From NCBI RefSeq assembly GCF_014490035.1, contig NZ_CP061008.1:2542001-2606000 (forward strand): DNA of 64,000 nt, read 5' to 3'. Origin of the DNA: Achromobacter xylosoxidans. Its GTDB lineage: Bacteria > Pseudomonadota > Gammaproteobacteria > Burkholderiales > Burkholderiaceae_B. The translations under genes were made by a program, and so were the position numbers. This document shows positions 46,542 through 56,102 of this stretch, piece after piece; position 1 is the stretch's first letter, and every line of letters begins with the position of its first letter. The notes beneath the pieces are model-generated. The model was given only the letters and a program-made list of their open reading frames with translations, was not told where the DNA came from and made no database searches.

Positions 46542-47669
46542 ATGCCGCGTCCCATATCCGCCACCGTCTCCGTTTCCGCGCTTGCGCACAATCTTGCGGC
46601 CGTGCGCCGCCACCTGGACCAGACGGCGGCCGCCGCTTCCGGCCTGCCGCCTTCCATCTGGGCAGTGATCAAGGCCAATGCCTATGGGCACGGCATCGAG
46701 CAGGCCGTGGCCGGCTTTTCCAAGGCGCAAGGTTTGGCGATGCTGGACCTGGACGAAGCCGTGCGCTGCCGCGAGGCGGGCTGGGGCGGCCCCATCCTGC
46801 TGCTGGAAGGCTTTTTCGAACCCTCCGACCTGGACATCGTCGACCGCTACCACCTGAGCACCACGGTGCACAGCCGGGAGCAGCTGGACATGCTGGCCCG
46901 CGCGCGCTTCTCGCGCCGCGTCGACATCATGCTCAAGCTGAACAGCGGCATGAACCGCCTGGGCTTCAGCCCCGCAGCCTACGCCGCGGCGCATGAGCGC
47001 GCCATGCTGTTGCAGCAGCAGGGCGTGCTGGGCTCGGTGGGCAAGATGACCCATTTCGCCTGCGCCGACGGCCCCCAGGGCGTGAACGAGCAACTGGCGG
47101 TGTTCAATTCGGTGACGCATAAGATGCCGGGCGCCATCAGCGTCTGCAATTCGGCTGCCACGCTGCGCTTCGCCGAGATCGCGGTCGCTTCGGAAAACCA
47201 GGCGCACTGGGTGCGCCCGGGCATTTGCCTGTACGGCGCGTCGCCGTTCGCGGACGCCGAAGCCTCTTCCTTCGGTCTGAAACCGGCCATGTCGCTGCGG
47301 TCGGAAATCATTGCCGTGCAGGATCTGAAGGCCGGCGATTCGGTCGGCTATGGCGCCATCTTCCGCGCCGAACGCTCCATGCGCATCGGCATCGTGGCCT
47401 GCGGTTATGCCGACGGCTATCCGCGCCACGCGACCACCGGCACGCCGGTGGTGGTGGCCGGCATCCGCACCCAATTGGTGGGCCGTGTTTCCATGGACAT
47501 GCTGATCGTCGATCTGGGGCCTGTCCCCGCCGCCGGCGTCGGCTCGCCCGTGTCGCTCTGGGGCGAGGAAGGCCCGTCCGTGGACGAGGTGGCCCTGGCC
47601 GCCGGCACCATCGGCTACGAGCTGCTGTGCGCCCTGGCGCCACGCGTTCCGGTCACCCGGGACGTCTGA
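46542..47669 (+). CDS. alr: Alanine racemase
   Basis: A 375-residue PLP enzyme making D-Ala for peptidoglycan. I chose the ATG at 46542 (MPRPISA), because an upstream in-frame ATG (46494) would add a tail unlike the family. Lys44 in [10 protein letters not shown] binds PLP; the base Tyr lies in [21 protein letters not shown] and the GRVSMDML block are typical. It is the first gene of its strand here; a strong terminator lies 100 bases downstream. Confidence 0.95.
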   Translation: MPRPISATVSVSALAHNLAAVRRHLDQTAAAASGLPPSIWAVIKANAYGHGIEQAVAGFSKAQGLAMLDLDEAVRCREAGWGGPILLLEGFFEPSDLDIVDRYHLSTTVHSREQLDMLARARFSRRVDIMLKLNSGMNRLGFSPAAYAAAHERAMLLQQQGVLGSVGKMTHFACADGPQGVNEQLAVFNSVTHKMPGAISVCNSAATLRFAEIAVASENQAHWVRPGICLYGASPFADAEASSFGLKPAMSLRSEIIAVQDLKAGDSVGYGAIFRAERSMRIGIVACGYADGYPRHATTGTPVVVAGIRTQLVGRVSMDMLIVDLGPVPAAGVGSPVSLWGEEGPSVDEVALAAGTIGYELLCALAPRVPVTRDV

Positions 47670-47714
47670 AACGCGCCGGCTCCTGGCTGCCGGGCAGGCT
47701 GTCCGGCAGGCAAG

Positions 47715-47729
47715 AATTGCTACGCAATT
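47715..47729. promoter_or_regulatory. Palindrome AATTGC-TAC-GCAATT in alr-SDR gap
   Basis: A 15-base perfect palindrome between the alr stop and the SDR gene. It could be a repressor or activator site for the SDR promoter. The regulator is unknown. Confidence 0.45.
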
Positions 47730-47769
47730 TACAAGACAGGTGACGCCGGATGGTGTCTACTTGGAAGAC

Positions 47770-47793
47770 CGGGCGCCCAAGCGCCCGTTTTTT
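47770..47793 (+). terminator. Intrinsic terminator or attenuator before the SDR gene
   Basis: CGGGCGC-CCAA-GCGCCCG (7-base stem, 4-base loop, 47770-47787) is followed by six T. It could end the alr transcript, but it lies 101 bases after alr and only 30 bases before the SDR start, which leaves little room for a promoter behind it; it may therefore act as an attenuator in the SDR leader. Confidence 0.85.
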
Positions 47794-47823
47794 ACCAAGA
47801 AAACAGAAGCGAGGTTTCAACCC

Positions 47824-48543
47824 ATGAAGGACAAATGCGTGCTCGTCACGGGCGCCACCAAAGGCATAGGCTGGGCGCTTACTCAGCGGCTGTCCGACAT
47901 GGGATGTCATGTGGTGGGCATCGCGCGCAATACCACCGACGTGGATTTCCCGGGCTACCTCTATGCCTGTGACCTGGCGGACGCCGGCCGCACCGAAGAG
48001 GTGCTGCGCGAGATCCGCGAGAAATTCCCGGTCGATGCCGTGGTCAACAACGTGGGCATCGTCTCGCCCCAGCCGCTGGGCGAGATCGACCTGGCCACGC
48101 TGTACAACGTGCTCGACCTGAACGTGCGCGTGGCGGTGCAAGTCACCCAGGCCTTCATCGAATCCATGAAGGTGCGCCGCGCCGGGCGCATCGTCAACGT
48201 GGTCAGCCGCGCCATCCATGGCGGCCTGGAGCGCACCGCCTATTCGGCCGCCAAGAGCGCGCTGGTGGGCTGCACGCGCACCTGGGCGCTGGAACTGGCC
48301 GAATACGGCGTCACCGCCAATGCGGTGGCCCCCGGCCCGATCGAAACCGAAATGTTCCGCGCCACGCGGCCGGCCGGCAGCGACGCCGAAAAGCGCGCAC
48401 TGGCCTCGGTGCCCATGAAGCGTTTGGGCACGCCCGCCGAAGTGGCGGCCGCGATCGCCTTCCTGCTGTCGGACGACGCCGGCTTCATTACCGGGCAGGT
48501 GTTGGGGGTGGACGGCGGCGGCAGCCTGGGTGGCCGTTCCTGA
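47824..48543 (+). CDS. Short-chain dehydrogenase/reductase (FabG-like SDR)
   Basis: A 239-residue classical SDR. The cofactor loop TGATKGIG is at residues 9-16; NNVGIV and the catalytic SRAIHGGLERTAYSAAK (Ser and YxxxK) complete the active site. GAGG lies 9 bases before the ATG; an upstream in-frame ATG at 47740 would place the terminator in the coding region and is rejected. It stands alone between alr and a LysR gene on the opposite strand; the substrate is unknown. Confidence 0.87.
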   Translation: MKDKCVLVTGATKGIGWALTQRLSDMGCHVVGIARNTTDVDFPGYLYACDLADAGRTEEVLREIREKFPVDAVVNNVGIVSPQPLGEIDLATLYNVLDLNVRVAVQVTQAFIESMKVRRAGRIVNVVSRAIHGGLERTAYSAAKSALVGCTRTWALELAEYGVTANAVAPGPIETEMFRATRPAGSDAEKRALASVPMKRLGTPAEVAAAIAFLLSDDAGFITGQVLGVDGGGSLGGRS

Positions 48544-48560
48544 AGTTTCAAACCTTGTTT

Positions 48561-49418
48561 TCAGCCTTTCACTGCGCTGCGGAACGCCGCGCCCAGGGCC
48601 GTCAGCGCCTCGCGCGCGCGGCCATCCCTGATCCTGGTGTGCAATAGGACTGGTAGTTGCGGCAGGGCAGGCAGTCCCAGCCTGGGGCCCGCGTCGACCG
48701 CGCCGAAGGGCAGCATGCGCGGAGACAACGCCGCAACGCCGAGTCCCGCCATCACGGCGGACGCGACCGCCATCACGCCGCCGCCCACAAAGACTTCCGC
48801 CCACGGTATGCCGGATTCGTCGAGCAGTTGTTCGGCGATGGCGCGCACGCCGCAAGGTTGCGCCATGGTGGCCAGGGGTAGCGGTTCGCCCGCCCGGTGC
48901 TGCCAGTCGGGCGCCGCGAACCAACCGAATTTTTCCTTGGTCAGGACCTGGCCGTCGTCGCGTCCCGCATGCAGGCGCACGATCACCGTATCGAGTTCGC
49001 GCCGGTCGTAGCTCTGGAGCAGGTCGCCGGACGAGGCAATCCGGATCTCGATCAGCAACTGGGGATCCGCCGCGTTCATGCGTGCGATCAGCGCCGGCAG
49101 TTCCGGTCCCGCCACGTGTTCGCTGATGCCGACGGCAAGGCGCTGCCTGCCCTCGGCGGCCGCGGATAGCGCGCGGTCGTGCGCCGCCAGGAGTTCGCGC
49201 GCCTGTCCAAGAAAGGCGGCGCCCCGCGCCGAAAGCTCCACGTACCGCGGCGTGCGTTCGATCAGGCGGAAACCAAGCCGGTCCTCGAGCCGCTTGAGTT
49301 TCAGGCTGATGGCCGCTTGCGTCATCTGCAGGACTTCGGCGGCGCGCGTGAAGCTGCCCAGCTCGGCAATGCGGACAAAAGCCCTTACGGCAGCGACGTC
49401 CAGTGGGCGTTCAATCAT
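48561..49418 (-). CDS. LysR-family transcriptional regulator
   Basis: A 285-residue LysR protein: wHTH (AEVLQMTQAAISLKLKRLED near residues 27-46) and effector domain. It is divergent from a tautomerase gene at 49500. The inverted repeat ATTTCA-N12-TGAAAT (49417-49440) covers its own start codon. It may regulate the tautomerase, or the convergent SDR. Confidence 0.9.
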   Translation of the reverse strand: MIERPLDVAAVRAFVRIAELGSFTRAAEVLQMTQAAISLKLKRLEDRLGFRLIERTPRYVELSARGAAFLGQARELLAAHDRALSAAAEGRQRLAVGISEHVAGPELPALIARMNAADPQLLIEIRIASSGDLLQSYDRRELDTVIVRLHAGRDDGQVLTKEKFGWFAAPDWQHRAGEPLPLATMAQPCGVRAIAEQLLDESGIPWAEVFVGGGVMAVASAVMAGLGVAALSPRMLPFGAVDAGPRLGLPALPQLPVLLHTRIRDGRAREALTALGAAFRSAVKG

Positions 49419-49440
49419 TTCAGATGCTTATCATTGAAAT
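49417..49440. promoter_or_regulatory. ATTTCA-N12-TGAAAT inverted repeat at LysR start
   Basis: Perfect 6-base arms overlap the LysR start codon. Two direct copies of GCTTATCA (49426-49433 and 49452-49459) lie in and beside it, 26 bases apart. Likely an autoregulatory and tautomerase-control region. Confidence 0.5.
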
Positions 49441-49499
49441 ATAGAGCCATAGCTTATCAGAATGGCTAACATGGCATGGCACAACCACGGAGAACCACC

Positions 49500-49880
49500 A
49501 TGCCGCTAGTCCATGTCTCATTGCGCGCTGGCAAGCCGCAAGCCTATCGCCAGGCCATCTTCGACAATATCTATCTGGCGATGCGCGAAACGTTCAATGT
49601 TCCCGAAGACGACCAATTCATGACCATGACCGAGCATGAGGCGTCGAACTTCCGCTACAGCCCGACCTACATGGATGTGGCGCGCAGCGACGACCTCGTG
49701 TACATCCAGATCACGGCGAACAACACGCGCAGCCTGGAACAGAAGAAGGCACTGTTCCAGCGGATCGCGCAGCGCTTGGGCGATGACCCTGGCCTGCGGC
49801 CCGAGGACGTGTTCGTGAACCTGGTGGAGGTGGCGAAAGAGAACTGGTCTTTCGGACACGGTCTCGCGCAATACGCTTGA
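49500..49880 (+). CDS. Tautomerase-superfamily protein
   Basis: A 126-residue protein of the tautomerase superfamily. The ATG at 49500 makes the second residue Pro (MPLVHVSL), so that processing exposes the catalytic N-terminal Pro; an upstream ATG at 49476 would bury it. Length and composition resemble the MSAD/Tautomerase_2 group rather than the 62-residue 4-oxalocrotonate tautomerases. Substrates in this group are enol or halo/unsaturated acids. Controlled probably by the divergent LysR. Confidence 0.85.
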   Translation: MPLVHVSLRAGKPQAYRQAIFDNIYLAMRETFNVPEDDQFMTMTEHEASNFRYSPTYMDVARSDDLVYIQITANNTRSLEQKKALFQRIAQRLGDDPGLRPEDVFVNLVEVAKENWSFGHGLAQYA

Positions 49881-49896
49881 GACCGGAAAGGGGGCG

Positions 49897-50850
49897 CTAC
49901 GCGCCCAGCGCGCCGGCTTCCACCCGCAGCGCGTCCAGAAAGCGCTGCAGCGCCGGCGCTGCTTCCACCTGCGCCCGCTGCACCACGCCTACCGGCGGCA
50001 GGTTCCAGTCGGGGCGGAATCTCAGGATGGCCAGCACGCCCAGCGCGGCGTAGTGCTGCGCCACCGCGCGCGGCATGGCCGAAAGCAGGTCGCTGCTGCG
50101 CAACAGCACCTCGTTGGCCAGCAGCGATACCGATTCGGCCATGGGCGCGCGCAGCGTCAGTCCCTGTTCGGCGAAGTAGGAGTCGATGCGCTGACGCAGC
50201 GGCGCCTGGGGCGGCGGCAGGATCCAGTCCTGCCGCGCCAGCGCGGCGGCGGTGATGCGGGTGGACTTGGCCAGCGGATGGCCGACGCGCGCCACCACGC
50301 AGATGGGTTCTTCGTACAGGACCTCGGTACGGAACACGGGTTGCGTGGCGTCCAGCATCAGGCGGCCCAGCACGCAATCGAGTTCGCCGCGCGCCAGGCC
50401 GGCCAGCAGCGCATCGTGCGCGCCTTCCTGCAGCATGACGGTGACGCCGGCATGGTCGGCGCGCAGGCGCTGCAAGGCGCGCGGCACCAGCACGGGCAGG
50501 GCCACCTGCTGCACGCCAACGCGGATGCGGCCGCTGGCGCCGGCCGCCAGCGCCGCGATCTCGTTGCGCGCGCCGGACAGGTCGGACCAGAGCACATCGG
50601 CCTTGCGCGCCAGCGCATGGCCAAATCCCGTGGGCACGATGCCGCGGCGCGTGCGCTGGAACAGCGGCACGCCGAACATGTCTTCCAGTTCCAGCAGCTG
50701 CTTGCTGGCCGCGGGCTGCGTCATGCCGAGCTCGGCCGCGGCCTTGTGCACGCTGCCCAGCGCGTATAGCGCGCGCAGCAGGTCCAGGTGGCGCATGCGC
50801 AGGCGCCCGCCGATGTGGTGCAGCTCTGGAATGCGGGGCGTGGCTGGCAT
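49897..50850 (-). CDS. LysR-family transcriptional regulator
   Basis: A 317-residue LysR protein. I chose the ATG at 50850 (MPATPRIPEL); the frame is open further upstream but that part would run through the promoter region of the divergent gene. HTH AAAELGMTQPAASKQLLELE near 37-56. It is divergent from the metallo-hydrolase/Bug/hydrolase operon and shares with it a 109-base gap with a TCTAAT-N5-ATTAGA repeat. Confidence 0.9.
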   Translation of the reverse strand: MPATPRIPELHHIGGRLRMRHLDLLRALYALGSVHKAAAELGMTQPAASKQLLELEDMFGVPLFQRTRRGIVPTGFGHALARKADVLWSDLSGARNEIAALAAGASGRIRVGVQQVALPVLVPRALQRLRADHAGVTVMLQEGAHDALLAGLARGELDCVLGRLMLDATQPVFRTEVLYEEPICVVARVGHPLAKSTRITAAALARQDWILPPPQAPLRQRIDSYFAEQGLTLRAPMAESVSLLANEVLLRSSDLLSAMPRAVAQHYAALGVLAILRFRPDWNLPPVGVVQRAQVEAAPALQRFLDALRVEAGALGA

Positions 50851-50881
50851 TTTGTGGAATTCCTGTTGGTTATCACAGCAT

Positions 50882-50898
50882 TCTAATAATTGATTAGA
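50882..50898. promoter_or_regulatory. TCTAAT-N5-ATTAGA inverted repeat, candidate LysR operator
   Basis: A 17-base inverted repeat with perfect 6-base arms in the gap between LysR (50850) and the metallo-hydrolase gene (50960). It has the T-N11-A form expected of LysR boxes. Confidence 0.55.
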
Positions 50899-50959
50899 TT
50901 GTATGCACCCCATCCCTATACTGGATCGCAGTTCAACGACCTGTGCAAAAGGGGAAAAC

Positions 50960-51853
50960 ATGAAGATCACGATGCTGGGAACCGGAGCCGCGCTGCCTGA
51001 TCCCGACCGGGGCCAGTCTGCCATCCTGCTGACCCTGGATGACGATACCCATTACCTGTTTGACTGCGGCGAGGGCGCCACGCGGCAGATGGTGCGCGCC
51101 AACGTGGATCCTGCGAAGGTGGGCTTCGTGTTCCTGACGCACCTGCACCATGACCACATCTGCGACTATCCCTATTTCGTCATTTCCAGCTGGATGCTGA
51201 ACAAGACCGGCGCGCCGCTGGTGCTGGGGCCGAAGGGCACGCGCCATTTCGTCGACCATCTGTTCGAGAACGGCGCCTACCACACCGACTACCAGGCGCG
51301 CAGCGCCTATCCGGTGCGCCAGGCCAATCTGGAAGCCATGCGCCCCGAGGTGCGGGAAGTCAGCCCTGGCCCGGTGTTCGACGATGGCAGGGTGCGCATT
51401 TCGGTCGACTGGGTGGAGCACATTCCGCGCGACGTCTGCGAATGCTTCGGCGTGCGGGTGGAGGCCGAAGGCAAGGTCATCGCGTTCAGCGGCGACACGG
51501 CGCCCTGTGAAGCCATGGTGCGGCTGGCGCAGGACGCAGACCTGCTGATTCATGAGTGCACCTTTCCCGAATCGTTCATCGCGCATCGCGCCAAGACAGG
51601 GGTGGGCACCTATGCGCACACCAGCCCCACGGACCTGGGCATCATCGCCAGCCGCGCCGGCGTCAAGAGCCTGGTGGCGACGCACTTCGGCCATTTCGAT
51701 TCGACCAGCCCGGTGATCAAGCGCGCCGCGGCCAAGCATCTGCCGGTGGAACTGATGGGACCGCACCTGATGGACGAGATCGTGGCCGACATCCGCAAGA
51801 ACTACTCGGGCCCGCTGCGGCTGGCGCACGACCTGATGCGCATCGACCTGTAG
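50960..51853 (+). CDS. Metallo-beta-lactamase-fold hydrolase (RNase Z-like subgroup)
   Basis: A 297-residue MBL-fold enzyme. The metal motif THLHHDHICD gives His61, His63, Asp65 and His66; further ligands are in FSGDTAP and ATHFGHFD. The sequence resembles the RNase Z-like group, but lacks a tRNA-specific arm. It heads an operon with a Bug receptor and an alpha/beta-hydrolase under a divergent LysR, so hydrolysis of a small ester or lactone-like compound is more plausible than RNA work. Confidence 0.85.
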   Translation: MKITMLGTGAALPDPDRGQSAILLTLDDDTHYLFDCGEGATRQMVRANVDPAKVGFVFLTHLHHDHICDYPYFVISSWMLNKTGAPLVLGPKGTRHFVDHLFENGAYHTDYQARSAYPVRQANLEAMRPEVREVSPGPVFDDGRVRISVDWVEHIPRDVCECFGVRVEAEGKVIAFSGDTAPCEAMVRLAQDADLLIHECTFPESFIAHRAKTGVGTYAHTSPTDLGIIASRAGVKSLVATHFGHFDSTSPVIKRAAAKHLPVELMGPHLMDEIVADIRKNYSGPLRLAHDLMRIDL

Positions 51854-51927
51854 CATCCGCGGGGAATACCTGCCGGCCCCCGGGCCGGCGCGTGCGCGGG
51901 CGTGGCCCGCCAGCCAGGGAGAACACC

Positions 51928-52905
51928 ATGACGTACCGGACTTGCGCCGTATCCGTTTTGCTTGCCTTGGGCCTGGCGGCATCGCCGCTGGCCGCCCGGG
52001 CGCAGTATCCCGATCACCCCATCCGTATCGTCCTGCCGTACGCGCCGGGCGCGGCGGGCGACGTGGCCATGCGCCAGATCCAGCCCCTGCTGGAAAAGCG
52101 TCTGGGCCAGCCTCTCATCGTCGATTACAAGACTGGCGCCGGCGGCAACATCGGCGCGCTGGAGGTGGCGCGCGCCAAGCCCGACGGCTACACGCTGGTG
52201 CTGGGCGCCACCAATAACTTCGTCATCAATCAGTTCCTGTACCGCAAGCTGGGCTTCGATCCGCTGGCCGACCTGGAGCCGGTGGGCAAGTTGGCGGACG
52301 TGCCGGCCTTCGTCTACGTCAGCGCGCAAGTGCCGGCGCAGGACTACGCGCAGTTTGCGCAGTATGCGCGCGCGCAGGCCGGCAAGCTGAACTACGGATC
52401 GCCGGGCATGGGCACCACGCCGCATCTTTCCGGCTACCGCCTGTCGCATGCGATGGGCGCGGGCATGACGCACATTGCCTACCGCGGTTCCTCGCCGGGA
52501 GTGCAGGCCTTGCTGGCCAACGAGATCCAGATGTACATCGGCGGCTACAGCATTGCCGCGGCCTACGTGCCGCAAGGCAAGGTGCGGGCCCTGGCGGTGG
52601 CGGCATCCGAGCGCTTCGCCGGCCTGCCCGACGTGCCTACCGCGGGCGAGGCTGGCATGCCGGACGTGGTGCAGGGCAACTGGTGGGGCTTTGCCGCGCC
52701 CAAGGGCACGCCGCCAGAGCGGGTGGCGCGCTTTGCCGGCGTCCTGCATGAGGTGCTGGCCTTGCCGGAGGTCCGCCAGGCCTTCCTGGCGGGGGGCTTC
52801 GTGCCGGGGCAGGACACGCCTGCGTCGTTCGCCTCCGAGTGGCGCAGAGAAGCGCCGCAATGGCAGGCGGTGGTGCGCGAATCCGGCGTGGTGCTGGAGA
52901 ACTGA
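51928..52905 (+). CDS. Bug/TctC-family periplasmic solute-binding protein (fourth)
   Basis: A 325-residue receptor; signal peptide cleaves near AARAQ (residue 25). Bug motifs: IRIVLPYAPGAAGDVAMRQI and TGAGGNIGALEVARAKPDG. It lies between the metallo-hydrolase and an alpha/beta-hydrolase gene; its ligand is likely the ester, lactone or acid the two hydrolases process. No TctAB partner is present. Confidence 0.92.
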   Translation: MTYRTCAVSVLLALGLAASPLAARAQYPDHPIRIVLPYAPGAAGDVAMRQIQPLLEKRLGQPLIVDYKTGAGGNIGALEVARAKPDGYTLVLGATNNFVINQFLYRKLGFDPLADLEPVGKLADVPAFVYVSAQVPAQDYAQFAQYARAQAGKLNYGSPGMGTTPHLSGYRLSHAMGAGMTHIAYRGSSPGVQALLANEIQMYIGGYSIAAAYVPQGKVRALAVAASERFAGLPDVPTAGEAGMPDVVQGNWWGFAAPKGTPPERVARFAGVLHEVLALPEVRQAFLAGGFVPGQDTPASFASEWRREAPQWQAVVRESGVVLEN

Positions 52906-52915
52906 GGAGCTGGAC

Positions 52916-53692
52916 ATGGAGTACACGCGCCGCGGTTCAGGCCGCCCGCTGTTCCTGCTGCATGGCTTTTGTTCATCGTCCGCGATCTGGTACGGCCTGG
53001 CGGGTGTGCTGGCCGATGAGCATGACGTGATCGCCGTGGATTGGCCGGGCTTCGGGCGCGGCGCGCAAGCGGCTCCCTTGCAGGGATTGCCGGCCTATGC
53101 GGACGCGGTCGTCGCGCTGGCGGACGAGCTGGGTATAGGCAGCTTCGACGTGTTGGGCCATTCTTTCAGCGGCTTCGTCGCGCAGCAGTTGCTGTGCGCG
53201 GTTCCGGGGCGCGTGGGCCGTGCCGTGCTGTATGGCGCGGGCTTGAGGGTCGATGCCGCCGCGCGCTTCGAGCCCATGGACCAGACCTTGGCGCGCCTGC
53301 GCGCGGACGGCCCGCGGGCCACCGCAAGGCGCGTGCTGGGCGCCTGGTTCCAGCAGGGGGAGCAGGCGCCGGCCTACGCGGCCTGCCTGCAAGACGGCAT
53401 GTCCATGAGCGCGGCCGGCGCGGCGTCGATGATTGCGGCGGTGGCGGGCGCGGACTACACGCAGGCGCTGGCGGCGGTGCGCGCGCCGGTGCTGGTCATA
53501 TCGGGCGAACACGAACGCAGCCATCCGCTGCCATCGGCGCTGGCCTTGCGCGCGGCCTTGACGCACGGCAGCCTGTGCGTGCTGCCGGACTGCGGGCATG
53601 CCGCGCACCTGGAGCGCCCGCGATTGTTCAACACCGCCGTGCGTGAGTTTCTGGCGGGCCGGGACGGCGCGTCCCGGCCTGCGGGTCAGTAG
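52916..53692 (+). CDS. Alpha/beta-hydrolase
   Basis: A 258-residue alpha/beta-hydrolase. HGFCSSS marks the oxyanion hole (LLHGF), the nucleophile Ser lies in GHSFSG, the acid residue is near [10 protein letters not shown] and the His in [10 protein letters not shown]. It follows the Bug gene by 10 bases, with GAGGAG upstream. Likely an esterase/lactonase in the LysR-controlled operon. It is convergent with the hpaI-type gene; the two overlap by 7 bases. Confidence 0.87.
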   Translation: MEYTRRGSGRPLFLLHGFCSSSAIWYGLAGVLADEHDVIAVDWPGFGRGAQAAPLQGLPAYADAVVALADELGIGSFDVLGHSFSGFVAQQLLCAVPGRVGRAVLYGAGLRVDAAARFEPMDQTLARLRADGPRATARRVLGAWFQQGEQAPAYAACLQDGMSMSAAGAASMIAAVAGADYTQALAAVRAPVLVISGEHERSHPLPSALALRAALTHGSLCVLPDCGHAAHLERPRLFNTAVREFLAGRDGASRPAGQ

Positions 53693-54486
53693 GGACCCTT
53701 GGCCGCCACGGGCGCGGCCGCGCTCTTGAATTGGCCCGCCAGCTGTTCGGCCGCGCGCGCCAGCAAGGTGGCGTCCACGCCCACCGCCACGAAGGTGGCG
53801 CCCAGCGACAGATAGTGCTTGGCGCGGTCCACGCCGCTGTGCAGGATGCCGGCCGCCTTGCCGCTGCGCACGATGCGCAGGATCGCGTCGTCGATCGCCT
53901 TGACCACTTCCGGATGCTCCGGCTGGCCCAGGTAGCCCATGCTGGCCGACAGGTCGGCCGGGCCGATGAAGGCGCCGTCGACGCCGTCCACCGCGAGAAT
54001 CTCTTCCAGCGCGTCCACGCCGCGCGGGGTTTCGATCTGCACCAGCACGCACATCTCGTCGTTGGCGCGGCGCAGGTAGTCAGGGATGCGGTTCCAGCGC
54101 GACGAGCGGGCCAGCGCGCTGCCCACGCCGCGCACGCCTTGCGGCGGATAGCGTACCGCGGCCACGGCGGCGGCAGCCTCTTCGGCGGATTGCACCATGG
54201 GTACCAGCAGCGTCTGCGCGCCGGTGTCCAGGATCTGCTTGATCTGCACCGCGTCGTTCCAGGCCGGCCGTACCACCGGGGCGACCGGATAGGCGGCCAT
54301 CGATTGCAGCTGCTGCAGCGTGGTCTGCAAGGTGTTGGGCGCGTGTTCGCCGTCGATCAGCAGCCAGTCGAAACCGGCGCCAGCGATGATCTCGGTGGAG
54401 TAGGCGCTGGCCAGGCCCGCCCACAGGCCGATCTGGGGTTTGCCGCTGCGCAGGGCCTGCTTGAAGGTGTTGGTCAGTATGTCCAT
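53686..54486 (-). CDS. hpaI: 4-hydroxy-2-oxoheptanedioate aldolase HpaI
   Basis: A 266-residue class II HpcH/HpaI aldolase. [13 protein letters not shown] is the metal-binding Asp/Glu region, VQIETPRGV a substrate/Mn region, and [12 protein letters not shown] the C-terminal block. It splits 4-hydroxy-2-oxoheptanedioate into pyruvate and succinic semialdehyde, the last step of the homoprotocatechuate pathway. It is the terminal gene of the left arm of the hpa operon. Confidence 0.93.
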   Translation of the reverse strand: MDILTNTFKQALRSGKPQIGLWAGLASAYSTEIIAGAGFDWLLIDGEHAPNTLQTTLQQLQSMAAYPVAPVVRPAWNDAVQIKQILDTGAQTLLVPMVQSAEEAAAAVAAVRYPPQGVRGVGSALARSSRWNRIPDYLRRANDEMCVLVQIETPRGVDALEEILAVDGVDGAFIGPADLSASMGYLGQPEHPEVVKAIDDAILRIVRSGKAAGILHSGVDRAKHYLSLGATFVAVGVDATLLARAAEQLAGQFKSAAAPVAAKGPY

Positions 54487-54500
54487 GGATGGTGGCGTGG

Positions 54501-55304
54501 TCAGATGAAGTGGCAGTTGACGGAACCCAGCACGCCGTAATCGACGTTGAAGGTATCGCCAGGGCGGGCCAGCACCGGCCGGGTGAAGGAGCCCGACAGG
54601 ATGATCTCTCCCGCTTCCAGCGCCACGTCGTGGGCGGCCAGCTTGTTCGCCAGCCATACTACGCCATTGGCCGGATGGTTCAAGACGCCCGCGGCCACGC
54701 CGGTTTCTTCGATGACGGCGTTGCGCGACAGGATGGCGCCGATCCAGCGCAGGTCCAGCTCGCCGATCTTCACCGGGCGTCCGCCCATCACCACGCCGGC
54801 ATTGGCGGCGTTGTCGGCGATGGTGTCGAACACCTTGCGCGGGCGCTTGCTGTCGGGGTCGATGCTGTGCGAGCGCGCGTCGATGATCTCCAGCGCCGGG
54901 ATCACGTAGTCGACCGCGTCATAGACCTGGAACAGCGTGACGTTGGGGCCTTGCAGGCGTTTGCCCAGCACGAAGGCCAGTTCGACTTCCAGCCGCGGCA
55001 GGATGAAGCGGCCCGCGGGTATGTCCGCGCCGTCATTGAAGAACATGTCGTCCAGCAGCATGCCGAAGTCGGGCTCGTCGATCTGCGAGGCCTGCTGCAT
55101 GGCGCGCGAAGTCAGGCCGATCTTGTGGCCGCGCTTGATGCGGCCTTCGGCCAGCTTGATGTCCATCCAGGCGCGCTGGATGGCATAGGCGTCGGCAATG
55201 GTGATGTCGGGGTACTCGAGCGAAATCTGGCGGATCTGCTGGCGGGTGCGTTCGGCTTCGTGCAGGCGCGCGGCGATGGCGCGCACGGTATCTTTATCTA
55301 GCAT
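54501..55304 (-). CDS. hpaH: 2-oxo-hept-4-ene-1,7-dioate hydratase HpaH
   Basis: A 267-residue FAH-superfamily hydratase. [14 protein letters not shown] is the metal-binding Glu-x-Glu block, followed by [11 protein letters not shown]; the C-terminal [18 protein letters not shown] is typical of HpaH/MhpD. It hydrates 2-oxohept-4-ene-1,7-dioate before the aldolase. It lies between hpaI and the decarboxylase genes. Confidence 0.92.
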   Translation of the reverse strand: MLDKDTVRAIAARLHEAERTRQQIRQISLEYPDITIADAYAIQRAWMDIKLAEGRIKRGHKIGLTSRAMQQASQIDEPDFGMLLDDMFFNDGADIPAGRFILPRLEVELAFVLGKRLQGPNVTLFQVYDAVDYVIPALEIIDARSHSIDPDSKRPRKVFDTIADNAANAGVVMGGRPVKIGELDLRWIGAILSRNAVIEETGVAAGVLNHPANGVVWLANKLAAHDVALEAGEIILSGSFTRPVLARPGDTFNVDYGVLGSVNCHFI

Positions 55305-55337
55305 CGGAGTTCCAGGTGTAATTGGGTTGGAGTGGAG

Positions 55338-56087
55338 TCAATGGGGGAAGGGGACGAGCGTGTTGACCAGCCGTCCCACGCCTTCGATCTCGGTCACGAC
55401 TTCGTCGCCGGGCTGCACGTTGACGATGCCGTCGGGCGTGCCGGTCAGGATCAGGTCGCCGGGCGAGAGCGTCATGAAGCTGCTGAAGTACTCGATCAGC
55501 GCGGGTACGTCGAACACCATGTCGCGGGTATTGCCGCGCTGCGTCTCCACGCCGTTGACGGTGGTGCGCAGGTTCAGGTTCATGGGGTCGGGCACGTCGT
55601 CGCGGTCCACCAGCCAGGGGCCGAGCGGCGTGCAGGTGTCGCGGCTCTTGACGCGCAGATTGGGGCGATACCAGTTTTCCAGGTAGTCGCGCAGCGCATA
55701 GTCGTTGGCCACGGTGTAGCCGGCCACGCAGTCATAGGCCTGGGCGCGGCGGACCTTGCTGGCGGTCTTGCCTATCACCACCGCCAGTTCGCATTCGTAA
55801 TGCATGAAGGCGACGTCGGCGGGGCGGAAAGTCTGGGCGCGGTGGCCCACGAAGGTGTTGGCAGCCTTGAGAAAGCCCAGCGGCTCGTCCGGCGCCTTGA
55901 ACGCCAGTTCCTTGGCGTGGTCGGCGTAGTTGATGGCCAGCGTGAAGGTGGTGCGCGGCTCGAAGGGCGGCAGCCATTGCACCGCGTCTTCGGCATACAC
56001 GCGTCCGTCGGCCAGGCGGACCTGGCCGGGGCCGGCTTCGGTGGCGGCATGGATGACGCCGTCCAGGGAGATGCGGGCATGTTTCAT
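55338..56087 (-). CDS. hpaG2: FAH-family decarboxylase/isomerase, HpaG2-like
   Basis: A 249-residue FAH-fold protein. The metal motif is MHYECELAVVIGK; FAINYADHAKEL-like NYADHAKELAFK is at about 54-65; PGDLILTGTPDGI is the C-terminal signature. E. coli HpaG is a fusion of two such domains that decarboxylate 5-oxo-pent-3-ene-1,2,5-tricarboxylate and isomerise the product; here this gene provides one half and the neighbouring fusion gene the other. Confidence 0.88.
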   Translation of the reverse strand: MKHARISLDGVIHAATEAGPGQVRLADGRVYAEDAVQWLPPFEPRTTFTLAINYADHAKELAFKAPDEPLGFLKAANTFVGHRAQTFRPADVAFMHYECELAVVIGKTASKVRRAQAYDCVAGYTVANDYALRDYLENWYRPNLRVKSRDTCTPLGPWLVDRDDVPDPMNLNLRTTVNGVETQRGNTRDMVFDVPALIEYFSSFMTLSPGDLILTGTPDGIVNVQPGDEVVTEIEGVGRLVNTLVPFPH

Positions 56088-56102
56088 GGCGGGCTCCTGT
56101 GC

